Assembly (NCBI GenBank): GCA_007119595.1
Contig: SKPJ01000461.1
Coordinates: 1-39,697, forward strand
Length of the DNA stretch: 39,697 nt
From: Myxococcales bacterium
GTDB lineage: Bacteria; Myxococcota_A; Bradymonadia; Bradymonadales; Bradymonadaceae
Direction: 5' to 3'
This document shows, one piece after another, positions 1 to 9,791 of the stretch. The translations under genes were made by a program, and so were the position numbers. Numbering within the stretch: position 1 is the stretch's first letter; each line of letters begins with the position of its first letter. The notes beneath the pieces are model-generated. The model was not told the DNA's origin and made no database searches. It was given only the letters and a program-made list of their open reading frames with translations.

Positions 1-7
1 ACTCTCA

Positions 8-481
8 TTGCGGGCCTGGCGAAAAGCGCCGGTTTCGATGTTCTTTGCCACCGTCGGCGGCATCGGCCATCTACCCGGCGGTCCCGGTACGTATGCGGCG
101 ATTGTTTTTACGCCGCTTGTGGTGTGGATGTCGCACTGGCCACTGGGTTGGCGCCTCGGGCTGCTGCTGGTTGTGACCGCGGTGTCCTGTTATTGGTCGG
201 ACGTCGCCGGCAGGTTGTTACGGGAACCAGACAGCAGCCGCATCGTCATCGACGAGGTGGTCGGCGTGTGGGTGACCCTTGTGTGGTTTGACGAACTCGG
301 CTGGTGGGCGGCCCTGGTGGGGCTTGTGGCGTTTCGGATCTTCGATATCACCAAACCCCCGCCGGCGCGCTATTTCGACGACCACCACAGCAGCGGAGTG
401 GCCGTGGTGGCCGACGACGTAGTCGCCGGGGTATATGCGATCCCCTTCGTGATACTCGTTGCATGGTGGCTGGGGGGCTGA
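8..481 (+). CDS. pgpA: Phosphatidylglycerophosphatase A (PgpA family); 5' end uncertain, may begin upstream of the window
   Basis: Protein has GxGxLPGGPGT near the N-terminus, DExxG (IDEVVGVW) and RIFDITKPPPARYFDDHHSSGVAVVADDVVAGVYA, all typical of PgpA. ORF start is TTG at 8; ATG at 38 would remove N-terminal sequence. Confidence 0.88.
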   Translation: MRAWRKAPVSMFFATVGGIGHLPGGPGTYAAIVFTPLVVWMSHWPLGWRLGLLLVVTAVSCYWSDVAGRLLREPDSSRIVIDEVVGVWVTLVWFDELGWWAALVGLVAFRIFDITKPPPARYFDDHHSSGVAVVADDVVAGVYAIPFVILVAWWLGG

Positions 482-491
482 GGTCGAAGAG

Positions 492-914
492 ATGAAGTTT
501 GGACGACATCTGCGCGATGCCTCGGGCACTCTGGTGGCCAGCGCGGTGGCCACCGGCAGCGACGCCGTGGTGTATGCAGCGTTGGTTCTGTCACTGGTAG
601 AAGTCGACGCCCTGTCGGTAGGCCTGGCCGCAAGCATCGGCGCCCTGGTAGGCGGGCTGATTCATTACAGCCTGTGCCGATTCTGGGTCTTTCGCCGCTT
701 CGAAGCCCCCATTACCTCCTCGTTTGTTTTGTACCTGACGATGAGCTGGCTTGCGGCCGCCGGCCACGGCCTACTGACACACTGGCTCTCCGGCTTTGCA
801 GGGGTGGCCCTGGGATGGTTGATCTCCAAATGTGTCCTCTGGATCTTTTGGACCTATCCCCTGAGCCGCTACGTGGTATTCCACGAACATCAAACATCGA
901 ATGACAGCCCGTGA
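492..914 (+). CDS. GtrA-like membrane protein
   Basis: ATG at 492, 11 bp after pgpA stop. Four hydrophobic segments with GtrA-like pattern (SDAVVYAALV...GGLIHYSLCRFWVFRR...KCVLWIFWTYPLSRYVVF). Confidence 0.72.
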   Translation: MKFGRHLRDASGTLVASAVATGSDAVVYAALVLSLVEVDALSVGLAASIGALVGGLIHYSLCRFWVFRRFEAPITSSFVLYLTMSWLAAAGHGLLTHWLSGFAGVALGWLISKCVLWIFWTYPLSRYVVFHEHQTSNDSP

Positions 915-916
915 AC

Positions 917-2365
917 TCACTGGCGAACGGGATGGCCGGTCTTCTTCCATCCCTGAAAGCCCCCCGTGTAGAGCACGACGTCGCCGTAGTGATGGGCGTC
1001 GAGATAACTGGCGGCGATGGCGGCGCGGGTTCCCGCTTCGCAGTGTACGATAAACGACTTGCCAGTGGGGGTATCACCGCGCTTTTTGGCTTCGGCGACC
1101 ATCTCCGGAATCCGACCGTAATGGGTGTGTTGTGAGTCCGGGATATATCCCTTGTCGCGCTCGGCATTGGAGCGGGCATCGAGGACCCGGAAGTCTTCGC
1201 GCTTGGAGAGCTCGAAGGCCTTGTGGGGATCAGCGATCACCGGATAGCGCTTCAGCCCCTGCGGGGCGTATCTTGCGATCCGGGAGGCCGGCACGAAGCC
1301 TGTGATGTCGTCCAACCCGATGCGGATCAGCCGGCGGGTGGCCTCCTCGACATGCTCGGGCTCGGCGATGAGCACCAGGTTTTTGCCATACGGGGCGAGC
1401 CATCCGGCGTGATTCGAGAGCTGTATTAGTGACGATAAATTGATGGAGCCCGGAACGTGTCCGCGCGCAAAGGAGCGCACGTCGCGTAGATCAAAGACCA
1501 CCGTGTCCTCGTCCTCCAAGAGCCCGGCGAAGCGATTCGGCATCAACCGGGGCGGCGAGGGAAGCTCGCCCAAAATCCGCGGCCCGTCGCGATTGAACAC
1601 CTTCATATTCTTGTAATAGGTGGGCGACTCCGGCTGATCGCTTAAAAACTCCTCGACGAAGCCGTCCTCGTCGTTGTTCTCGAAGTATTCCGCCCACCAG
1701 GCCGTTCGTTTTTCGTATCCAATGGTCGACGCCGGGACATCGCCCAGAGCCTTTCCGCAGGCTGACCCCGAGCCGTGGCCCGGCCAGACAGCGACGAAAT
1801 CGGGAAGCTCCAGAAAGCCGGAGTTCATGGTCTCAAAGGTCTGACGAGCGCCGGGTTCGGCCGTGTCTTGTTGGCCGGCCGCCTCTTCCAGAAGATCGGG
1901 GCGCCCCAGATCGCCGACGAACATAAAGTCCCCGGTGAGTACGGCCATCGGATCGCCGCCGTTATTCTTCTCCAGCACCAAAAAGGACATCTCCTCCGGG
2001 GTGTGCCCCGGAGTGTGAAGGGCTTTGATCTCGAGATTGCCGAGCTCAAAGCTCTGGCCGTCTTTGATGGGGACGACGTCCAGTCCCTGGAGGCCGCCGT
2101 ATTTCCAGCCCTCCACGGTTTCCCCGGAGATATACAGGGTTGCTCCCGTGGCGTGGGCCAGCTCTCGGCCGCCGGATAAAAAGTCGGCGTGGATATGGGT
2201 CTCGAGGACACCGACAATTTCATAGCCCTTGTCGGCGACGTGGTCGAGATAGATGTCGATGTCGCGCAGGGGATCGACGACGACGGCGCTTCGGCTGTCC
2301 GGATCGCCGATGATATAGGCCGCCTGTGCCAATCCCTCGTCATAAATTTGTCGAAAGTAGGTCAT
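917..2365 (-). CDS. MBL-fold hydrolase fused to two rhodanese domains (persulfide dioxygenase-like)
   Basis: THIHADFLSGG (HxHxDH-like metal motif), HTPGHTPEEMSF, GDFMFVGDLGRPDL, then two rhodanese-like domains; the second has an active Cys loop VHCEAGTRAA. Likely start MTYFRQIYDEGL at 2365. Confidence 0.88.
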   Translation of the reverse strand: MTYFRQIYDEGLAQAAYIIGDPDSRSAVVVDPLRDIDIYLDHVADKGYEIVGVLETHIHADFLSGGRELAHATGATLYISGETVEGWKYGGLQGLDVVPIKDGQSFELGNLEIKALHTPGHTPEEMSFLVLEKNNGGDPMAVLTGDFMFVGDLGRPDLLEEAAGQQDTAEPGARQTFETMNSGFLELPDFVAVWPGHGSGSACGKALGDVPASTIGYEKRTAWWAEYFENNDEDGFVEEFLSDQPESPTYYKNMKVFNRDGPRILGELPSPPRLMPNRFAGLLEDEDTVVFDLRDVRSFARGHVPGSINLSSLIQLSNHAGWLAPYGKNLVLIAEPEHVEEATRRLIRIGLDDITGFVPASRIARYAPQGLKRYPVIADPHKAFELSKREDFRVLDARSNAERDKGYIPDSQHTHYGRIPEMVAEAKKRGDTPTGKSFIVHCEAGTRAAIAASYLDAHHYGDVVLYTGGFQGWKKTGHPVRQ

Positions 2366-2696
2366 CGCTTCTCCTTTCACGGTGAAGAGGTTTGTTTGTC
2401 GAAAGGTGCGCACAGTCTGTCCTCATCCAAGGCGACGATCGCTGTAGTAGTCCGACACCACCGTACTTTCAGCACGTGCTGTATTGTTTCACTTTTGTGA
2501 AACGCTGTTCGAGGCCGAAACAAAACCTCGTGATTTGAGGGGGGTATCGAGCGGTTTGGCCCATAAAAAGGCGAAATCGTCGTGGCATAACCTGTGCAAT
2601 TCAAACTCCACGTCGCCCCCCTTCGGTGGTCTTCGAGGACCGAAGGGACGCTGTGAAACGACCTTCTTATCCGACCAAATACCGGAGCAAGTAGAC

Positions 2697-4508
2697 GTGG
2701 AAACTCTGAGTCCCGATATGATGTTGGTGCTCGTCATTTTGGCGGGTGCCATCTTTATGTTCGTAAGTGAAATCGTGCGCATCGACGTGGCGGCCATCTT
2801 GATCATGGTCGTCGTGGGGTTGACGGGGTTGGTGTCGGCGCAAGATCTCTTTTCCGGATTTGCGTCGAACGCCGTTATCTCCATCATCGCGGTGATGATT
2901 CTGGGGGCCGGTTTGGACCGGGTGGGGGTAATGCGCCGGGTAGCCGCTTTCTTACTTCGCGTCGGCGGACAAACGGAGCGCAGCATCTCGTCGTTGATCT
3001 CGGTAGCCGTGGGAGGGATCAGCGCTTTTATGCAAAATATCGGGGCGGCGGCGCTGTTTATGCCCGTGGTGGAGAGGCTCTCAGAGCGCACGGAGCTACC
3101 CGTATCCCGTCTGATGATGCCCATGGGATTTGCCGCTATTTTGGGGGGGACAATAACCCTCGTCGCCTCCGGACCACTGATTCTTCTCAACGACCTTCTG
3201 GCGTCGACGGCACAGAACCTGGACATCGAGATCGAGCCCTACGGTCTGTTCGCTCCCACGCCCATCGGGCTGTTGTTGCTCGTTAGCGGCATCGTCATGT
3301 TCGCCCTATTTGGCCGCTATCTCCTTCCCTCGACCACCGAAAAGCGCGATCCCCATGCTGCGCTTCCGGGCGTGGCCGCCATCTACGGGCTGGATCGAAA
3401 GATCTGTCCATTCCACGTCCCGGACCAAAGCCCGCTGGTGGGCCGGCGGGTCGCCGACGTCGAAGCGGAATACCGGGGCATATTGGTGGTGGCCATTCAC
3501 GATGGCGAGGGGCTTACGGTGGCTCCCTATCGCGATTACATCATTGAGGCCGGGGCCATCGTGGGGCTGGTCTGCTCATCGGAGAAGGTGGAGCGTTTTG
3601 CGGATCTCCAGAATCTGGAGCGAACTGACGGCGCCCCCTTTGCCATCCTCCAGGACCGAGAGCACGCCGGATTGGCCGAGGTCGTGGTGCGGCCCGGTAG
3701 CGACGCCGTGGGGAAGACCGTGCGCCAGGTACGCCTTCGCGAAATCTTCGGGGTCAGCCTCCTCGCGGTGCACCGCGACGGAGAGGTGATCACCGGAAAC
3801 CTTCGCAAAGTGCAGATGCGCGCCGGCGACGTATTGGTGGTCTTTAGCCCCTGGCAGCGAATCGATCACCTGGCGCAAGAGCCCTCCTTCGTCATCCTCT
3901 CCGACTATCCCAAAGAGCCGCCGCGCACGGACAAGCAGTGGTGGGCTCTGGGGGGATTCGCCCTCGCGCTGGGGCTGGTGATCTTCACCGACTTTCAGTT
4001 GTCTCTGGCCCTGATGGTGGGAGCGATCGTGGTGCTCTTATCGAAGGTATTGAGCGCCGACGAGGCCTATCGCGCCGTCTCCTGGAAGACCGTATTCTTG
4101 CTGGCGGCCCTGATTCCCCTGGGGCAGGCGGTGGAGGATACGGGAACGGCGGCCTGGATCGCCGACGCCGTCGTCGGCGCCGCCGGCGATCTTCCGGCCT
4201 GGGGAATGCAGCTCGTCATCGCCCTTTTGGCCACCCTCTTCACCCTGACCATCTCCAATGTGGGCGCCACAGTGCTCCTTGTTCCACTGGCGGCGAACGT
4301 CGCCATCGGAGTGGGCGCCGATCCCGCACAATTTGGACTCATCGTGGCCCTGGCCGTCTCCAACGCCTTTCTTCTTCCCACCCATCAGGTCAACGCCCTG
4401 ATCATGGGGCCCGGGGGCTATCAGGTAAAAGACTTTATGAAGGCCGGTCTGGCGATGACGGTCCTGTTTTTGGTGGTCCTGATCCCGGCGGTCAACCTCT
4501 TCGGGTGA
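2697..4508 (+). CDS. SLC13-family permease with two TrkA-C (RCK_C) domains
   Basis: Multi-TM ends flanking central RCK_C-like repeats (DQSPLVGRRVADVEAEYRG..., VRPGSDAVGKTVRQVRLREIFGVSLLAVHRDGEVI...); C-terminal TISNVGATVLLVPLAANVA...LPTHQVNALIMGPGGY. Likely GTG start at 2697 with GGAG upstream. Confidence 0.85.
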   Translation: METLSPDMMLVLVILAGAIFMFVSEIVRIDVAAILIMVVVGLTGLVSAQDLFSGFASNAVISIIAVMILGAGLDRVGVMRRVAAFLLRVGGQTERSISSLISVAVGGISAFMQNIGAAALFMPVVERLSERTELPVSRLMMPMGFAAILGGTITLVASGPLILLNDLLASTAQNLDIEIEPYGLFAPTPIGLLLLVSGIVMFALFGRYLLPSTTEKRDPHAALPGVAAIYGLDRKICPFHVPDQSPLVGRRVADVEAEYRGILVVAIHDGEGLTVAPYRDYIIEAGAIVGLVCSSEKVERFADLQNLERTDGAPFAILQDREHAGLAEVVVRPGSDAVGKTVRQVRLREIFGVSLLAVHRDGEVITGNLRKVQMRAGDVLVVFSPWQRIDHLAQEPSFVILSDYPKEPPRTDKQWWALGGFALALGLVIFTDFQLSLALMVGAIVVLLSKVLSADEAYRAVSWKTVFLLAALIPLGQAVEDTGTAAWIADAVVGAAGDLPAWGMQLVIALLATLFTLTISNVGATVLLVPLAANVAIGVGADPAQFGLIVALAVSNAFLLPTHQVNALIMGPGGYQVKDFMKAGLAMTVLFLVVLIPAVNLFG

Positions 4509-4564
4509 TCGGCACCGAGATCGCGCTGGAGCTGGTGGCGGAGGCTACATCGTAGCTACCGAGA

Positions 4565-6166
4565 TCATTGTGGTTCGACCGGTTCGCCCGGGGATTCGAA
4601 GACTCCACCTTCTAGATAATAGCTGGCGCGCCACAGGTGGAATACGAGGCGATCACACCACAATAGCGCGCGCAACAGGTCGTCCAGTTCGCTGGGCGCA
4701 GGGGTGCCGGTGGCCGCTGCTTGAAGCAACTCGTGACGACGTCGCCGGCGTTCGGCGGCCAGTTCTTTGGACACCTCTTCGAGCTCCGGATTGATCGACG
4801 GCGTCTCGCCTAACCCGCCTCCCACAGTGAGCGCGCGTGCCAAGCAACTTCGGCTCTCCGCAAGGCGGGGGGCTGTGCGGAGTAACTCCAGATGTGTAGT
4901 GGCCTCCTTCAATCTGCGCAGCAAACGCTCCACGTGATCGAGGCTGTGCAAGATGGACAGATGTCGTTTGTAATCATCGCTTTGTTCCGGATCGGTGCGC
5001 ACGTAGTCCAGAAATTCACGGGTCCGATTTAGACCGGAGCCAACGGCGTCGAGCCACTCGCCATTTCGCCCGGTCTGTGTTGGATCATCGAGCAGAATAC
5101 GAAGGTATTTGACGAAGGCCACATACATCTCGCGCAGGGCACTGCGCGCCGCCTCCAGGGCGACAGCGGGAATGGCCGCTGCCTGACGGTCGAGACCATC
5201 CGCAAATTTGTGTTCCGTCCCCGGCACCACACGGTAGACCAGGCGCGAAAACGGGTCGAGCACCGGTAGGAGAGCGGCGACGCCGAGCACCTTGAACATG
5301 GTGTGAAAGATGGCGATCGCCACCGCATCAGTGGGTCCCACATAGGCGTCGACCCATGCGGCATGCCCCATCAGAAATAGGGGGAGCAATATCAGGGCCA
5401 AAATCGCGGTGATGACGTTGAAGACGATATGCGCAGCGGCGGTGCGCCGCGCGGCCAACGACGCTCCAATGGCCGCCAGCGCCGCCGTGGCCGTCGTGCC
5501 CACGGCCTGCCCGATGACCAGAGCGGCGGCCTGGGCGAGGTCGATGGCGCCGGCGTCCATGGCCGTCAGAGTGGCAGCGATGGCCGCACTCGATGACTGC
5601 ATCAACACGGTCATCACGAAGCCAATCCCCACCAATGCCAATTGTCCCCGAAGTCCTTCTCCGGATAGACCGCTGAGATCGATGCCGTCAGCGAGATCCG
5701 CCATCCCAACCTGCAGGATATCAATTCCCACGAAAATGAGCCCAAACCCGGCCAGAGCCGCCGCAAAATGGGAACTCCGTCCCTTCAAAAACAACGACAT
5801 CAAAGCGCCGATGCCCACCATGGGATAGGCGAAGCTGCTGATGCTGACACGCAATCCCAGAGTCGCGACCAGCCAGGAGGTGGCCGTGGTCCCCAGGTTG
5901 GCGCCGAAGATCACACCCACGGCCTGGCTAAACGTCAGCAATCCGGCGCTGACGAATCCAATGCTCGCCAATGTCGTGGCGCTCGACGACTGAACCAGCG
6001 CCGTAAAGACCGTTCCCGTGGCCACCGTCGATAGTCGACCTCTCGTAAACCGAGCCAACACGATCCGCAACGCGTCACCGGCGGCATCACGCAGGTTGTC
6101 GCTGAGCAATTTCATGCCCAACAAGAAAATCCCCAGCCCCCCGAGAATGGTCAGTGTATACGACAT
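4565..6166 (-). CDS. Na/Pi cotransporter family protein (NptA/PhoU-like C-terminus)
   Basis: GGLGIFLLGMKLLSDNLRDAAGDALR..., two QSSSAT/QSSSAA repeats (ALVQSSSATTLASIGFV; VLMQSSSAAIAATL), C-terminal helical PhoU-like region. Confidence 0.9.
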   Translation of the reverse strand: MSYTLTILGGLGIFLLGMKLLSDNLRDAAGDALRIVLARFTRGRLSTVATGTVFTALVQSSSATTLASIGFVSAGLLTFSQAVGVIFGANLGTTATSWLVATLGLRVSISSFAYPMVGIGALMSLFLKGRSSHFAAALAGFGLIFVGIDILQVGMADLADGIDLSGLSGEGLRGQLALVGIGFVMTVLMQSSSAAIAATLTAMDAGAIDLAQAAALVIGQAVGTTATAALAAIGASLAARRTAAAHIVFNVITAILALILLPLFLMGHAAWVDAYVGPTDAVAIAIFHTMFKVLGVAALLPVLDPFSRLVYRVVPGTEHKFADGLDRQAAAIPAVALEAARSALREMYVAFVKYLRILLDDPTQTGRNGEWLDAVGSGLNRTREFLDYVRTDPEQSDDYKRHLSILHSLDHVERLLRRLKEATTHLELLRTAPRLAESRSCLARALTVGGGLGETPSINPELEEVSKELAAERRRRRHELLQAAATGTPAPSELDDLLRALLWCDRLVFHLWRASYYLEGGVFESPGEPVEPQ

Positions 6167-6462
6167 CAGATCCAGGAACGCGAAAACAGCAATCCGACCA
6201 ACGACGGATTCGACCCACCGATCTCATAGCAGTGGGCTCGGCAACCAACCAGCGGAAATGACGGCAAATGCCTATTAAAAAATGTGGTGGCTCTCCATAG
6301 CCTATTCGATGACAGAATCCACAGAATGAAAAAGATGGACGACGACCTGCGACATCCGTTACTGTGGCGCCCATCAACTCATCGCCAACCAGGACTCGAC
6401 CACTGCCATTTCGCACGGCGGAAAGCACTTCGACTTTGGTTATTGGAACGTAGTGGAGAACA

Positions 6463-8574
6463 ATGATGTCGATGACCACCAGGCGCACGATTGTGCTATT
6501 CGCCCTGTTTGCTGCCTTCTCCGGTGGTTTGATCGGATGCAATCTCTACCACGACTTGGAACAAAACCAAGTAGAACCCGAGAACGAGCAAAACGCTGCG
6601 CCGAACAATCAACACGACAATAAGCAAAATGCCGATCCGTCCAACCAACAAAATGCCAGCACCAATCAAAACGGTGAGCAATGCAGCGAAGGACAGACCC
6701 AACCCGGTTGTTCCTGCCCCGATGAAGAAACGGGCCATTTGGAGTGTGTCGACGGTAGTTTCGGCGGTGAATGCATCTGTGAAATCGACGTGGAAAATCA
6801 GAACCAGGAACCAGAGCAAAACCTCTGTGGCGGCACCGCAGAGCTCCGGTACCAGGGAGAGCCGATCGAGGAACTCGGTGTCAGTTGCGGGCCCTGCGAG
6901 GACGGCCAAATCGAATGTGACGGGGACGACGCAATCACCTGTTCCGGCGCCTCCCCCGCCGAGGCATGTCTGGCCACCGGTTTTGTCGAATTGACCGCCA
7001 TCCACGACGATTGGGACTACGATCATCCCCTGGCCGGTGACCGCCGACTATCGGTCTTCTTGTTGGAGGATTACGGAGGCGAATGCCGCGATGCCCTCGT
7101 CGAAGTCGATGATCCGTCGGTGCTGCAGCCCGTCGACGGAGAAGATGATATCGCCTCGCCCATCGACACCACGCTGGAATCGGTCCCCGTGGGGGTCGAC
7201 TATACGGTTGTCGCCGTCACCCACGTCGACCACGGTGGCACGCCGGTCGCATTTGGCGTCGGCTGCAGGGACTTCCAACTGAGCGAAGAGGGGGATACGG
7301 AAGCCATCGACGACCTGGAACTGCGGGAAGTGCCCTTCGCATTTTCAGAAAATATTCGATTTCGGCTGACACCGCATTTTCGAGGCGACAACCCCCTTCT
7401 GGGCCGGTGGCACGAAATCATCAACAACCTCGACTTTGGAACCAACGACATCGGTAGTTCGCTGTTCGGCTGCTATATCGGGGAGGGATGTGACGTCGGC
7501 GAGATGGGCGCCTTCGCCTATGTCGCCGTCTTCTGGGACGACTTCTTCGAGCCCTTTCGCGGCCAATGGGGACTCTCCGATCTGTGGACCCATATCGAAA
7601 ATATCGACCAGGCCTCCGGTGCTATCCATCACGAAAACGACTTCTGGTTTTTCTTCTCCCGTGCCCTCGACGATCGGTGGGAATCGATGGTCGGCGACGT
7701 GGAAGACGACGTGGACCTGATGTTGGCCGATCTGACCCTGGCCTCTCTGGAAACTCTGAGCACCGAGATTCATGCCGAGCCCGACGCGGAAACGGAGTGG
7801 GAGACGGGACACGAGCCCTGGGAGAGCGCGTATCGCCGCGACGTCTTTTTTGCCATCGACGAATTGAGCTGGCAGTGGGGCAACGGATGGGGATGTTATG
7901 ATGACACCGGCCTTCCCCCGGTATTCGACGACGGTGATTGCGACGTGGAGACCATCTCCGCCGACGACGTTCCATGGGCATCGCCGGAGGGCGACCTCGA
8001 ATTGCGCAGCTTCGGTTGGAAATATCTGACCATGCACGAACTCTCCCTTTCATGGCCCATCCATGACCTGATCGACCTTATCTGGGAGTCCCAACTGGAA
8101 CGAATCGCAGAGCACTACGGACTGGGTTCCGACGGGCTATTCCCCACTCTCTTCGACTGCAGCGTTCTGGAGCCCGCCATTCGAACCCACTTTGAAGATG
8201 AGCGCAGCGATTTTGATGACTACGACTTCACGGAGGCCGAACTCGATGAGGTCATGGAAGCCTTCGCGCCATTATGTCAGGAGTTGGAAGCCAACGCCGC
8301 CCATTTTTTCGCCGCTGCATTCAAGGCGCTGACCGTCGACAACGACGACGCCTTTGCCACCACCGACCTCGACGTTGAGCTTTTCCACGACGATCTCGAG
8401 CAACGCTTTCTCCAGAGCCTGGAGCCCGACAACTACCCCGCCGACTACGCCCCGTGGAGCCCCCCGCTATTCGAGCGCATCGAATTCGACGCACCCCAGT
8501 GTAACCACCGGCTAAAACACCAGGAGACCGAATACGAGATCTGCTTCGAACCCGCCATCGAGGCCTCCGACTGA
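6463..8574 (+). CDS. Predicted large lipoprotein with Asn/Gln-rich linker, function unknown
   Basis: Signal peptide with lipobox (GGLIGC), N/Q-rich linker, Cys-rich stretch (CSEGQTQPGCSCPDEETGHLECVDGSFGGECICEID), long acidic domain. Confidence 0.85.
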   Translation: MMSMTTRRTIVLFALFAAFSGGLIGCNLYHDLEQNQVEPENEQNAAPNNQHDNKQNADPSNQQNASTNQNGEQCSEGQTQPGCSCPDEETGHLECVDGSFGGECICEIDVENQNQEPEQNLCGGTAELRYQGEPIEELGVSCGPCEDGQIECDGDDAITCSGASPAEACLATGFVELTAIHDDWDYDHPLAGDRRLSVFLLEDYGGECRDALVEVDDPSVLQPVDGEDDIASPIDTTLESVPVGVDYTVVAVTHVDHGGTPVAFGVGCRDFQLSEEGDTEAIDDLELREVPFAFSENIRFRLTPHFRGDNPLLGRWHEIINNLDFGTNDIGSSLFGCYIGEGCDVGEMGAFAYVAVFWDDFFEPFRGQWGLSDLWTHIENIDQASGAIHHENDFWFFFSRALDDRWESMVGDVEDDVDLMLADLTLASLETLSTEIHAEPDAETEWETGHEPWESAYRRDVFFAIDELSWQWGNGWGCYDDTGLPPVFDDGDCDVETISADDVPWASPEGDLELRSFGWKYLTMHELSLSWPIHDLIDLIWESQLERIAEHYGLGSDGLFPTLFDCSVLEPAIRTHFEDERSDFDDYDFTEAELDEVMEAFAPLCQELEANAAHFFAAAFKALTVDNDDAFATTDLDVELFHDDLEQRFLQSLEPDNYPADYAPWSPPLFERIEFDAPQCNHRLKHQETEYEICFEPAIEASD

Positions 8575-8699
8575 GGGGGACATCAAAAATCAATAGACCG
8601 GAAACCAAAGGATTGTGCACAAAACCGACCGATAGAGCCGACCGAGATCGAGATACGTGCAACTCCCTGAGATGACGACAAAAGTTTCTCCGCACGCTG

Positions 8700-9791
8700 C
8701 TACGGTACTTGTGTACAGCCAGAAGGAAGCGCCTCGAACTCCTCGCCATCCGGTTCTTCGTAGTACTCATCGATGATCTCGAATGTCGAGGGTTCACCCA
8801 GGTGGATGTCTACTACGTGCCAGAAGTGACCCGATGCTTCTACGACTTGTGTCTCTTCGACTACAAGCTCGCTGTCAATCCAGATCTTCACCGTCGCCGT
8901 TGATGATCCATTGTCGTTGTCGCAGAAACAATGAACTCCCACCCGATAGGTTCCACCTGTCGTCATGCCCTGGTGAAGAATATTTTCGGGATATACTCCC
9001 CACCTTTCGTCAATGTCGAGACTCGCGTCTCCGGCATCGCCCCAGTCTTGTTCTAGGTTGTCCCAATACACCGTGTCATCACCACCCCAGGGACTGCCGG
9101 CAGGCGCATAGTGAATCCCCAGATCGGTGCCGGAACCCACCGTCGGCTCGTCGATGTCGTCAGGATCCCAGCTCAACTGAATATGTACCAGCTCCGGAAA
9201 CGGGAAGGTTTCTTCCGTACTATTTTCTCCCCCGGAGCTGTTGTTCGGGTCCTGATTGGGCTCCTGATTCGGGTCCTGGTTAAGGGCTTGATTGGGATCT
9301 TGGTTGGGGTCCTGATTCGGAGCTTGATTCGGATCTTGGTTGGGGTCTTGATTCGGATCTTGGTTCGGATCCTGGTTGGGGTCCTGATTGGGATCTTGGT
9401 TGGGGTCCTGATTCGGAGCTTGGTTGGGGTCCTGATTCGGATCCTGGTTGGGGTCCTGATTCGGAGCTTGGTTGGGGTCCTGATTCGGATCTTGACTCGG
9501 GTCCTGGTTCTGATGGCTATTGTAATTTTCGGAGCTCTCATTCTGATTCTGGTCGCCATTCGAATTCTCGGAGTTTTCCTGGCCGGAATTGTCCGCGGCG
9601 ACACATTGCCCGTTGATACACTCTGCGTCCGCGGAGCAATCGGATTGACCATCGCAACTCTCGAAGGTCGGCAAATCGGACCACAGACCTTCGCAGGCCA
9701 CCGTAGCCAACAGTAATATCGACGCCACGAAAGCGCCGCAGAGCAGGGACTTGGCATTGGCACAATGGATGGAAGGCATCTTCATGCTCAT
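8700..9791 (-). CDS. Predicted lipoprotein with (DPNQ)n linker, function unknown
   Basis: Start MSMKMPSIHC at 9791; lipobox LLLATVAC; Cys-rich segment, 22 DPNQ-type units, C-terminal beta-rich domain. Confidence 0.85.
   Translation of the reverse strand: MSMKMPSIHCANAKSLLCGAFVASILLLATVACEGLWSDLPTFESCDGQSDCSADAECINGQCVAADNSGQENSENSNGDQNQNESSENYNSHQNQDPSQDPNQDPNQAPNQDPNQDPNQDPNQAPNQDPNQDPNQDPNQDPNQDPNQDPNQDPNQAPNQDPNQDPNQALNQDPNQEPNQDPNNSSGGENSTEETFPFPELVHIQLSWDPDDIDEPTVGSGTDLGIHYAPAGSPWGGDDTVYWDNLEQDWGDAGDASLDIDERWGVYPENILHQGMTTGGTYRVGVHCFCDNDNGSSTATVKIWIDSELVVEETQVVEASGHFWHVVDIHLGEPSTFEIIDEYYEEPDGEEFEALPSGCTQVP
9240..9503. repeat. In-frame 12-bp minisatellite, 22 units encoding DPNQ/APNQ variants
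   Basis: Counted from the translation: DPSQ, then DPNQ/APNQ/ALNQ/EPNQ units, ending DPNN; 264 bp = 22 x 12. Confidence 0.95.

Noticed and set aside
7345-8037. 230-aa minus-strand ORF
   Set aside because: Antisense to the 6463-8574 lipoprotein; no recognisable domain.
9240-9503. CRISPR-like periodicity
   Set aside because: 12-bp units are contiguous, without unique spacers, and are in frame within a lipoprotein gene.
9111-9716. 201-aa ORF with repeated ILVGVLIR units
   Set aside because: Antisense read of the DPNQ minisatellite; the hydrophobic pattern is a by-product of the 12-bp repeat.
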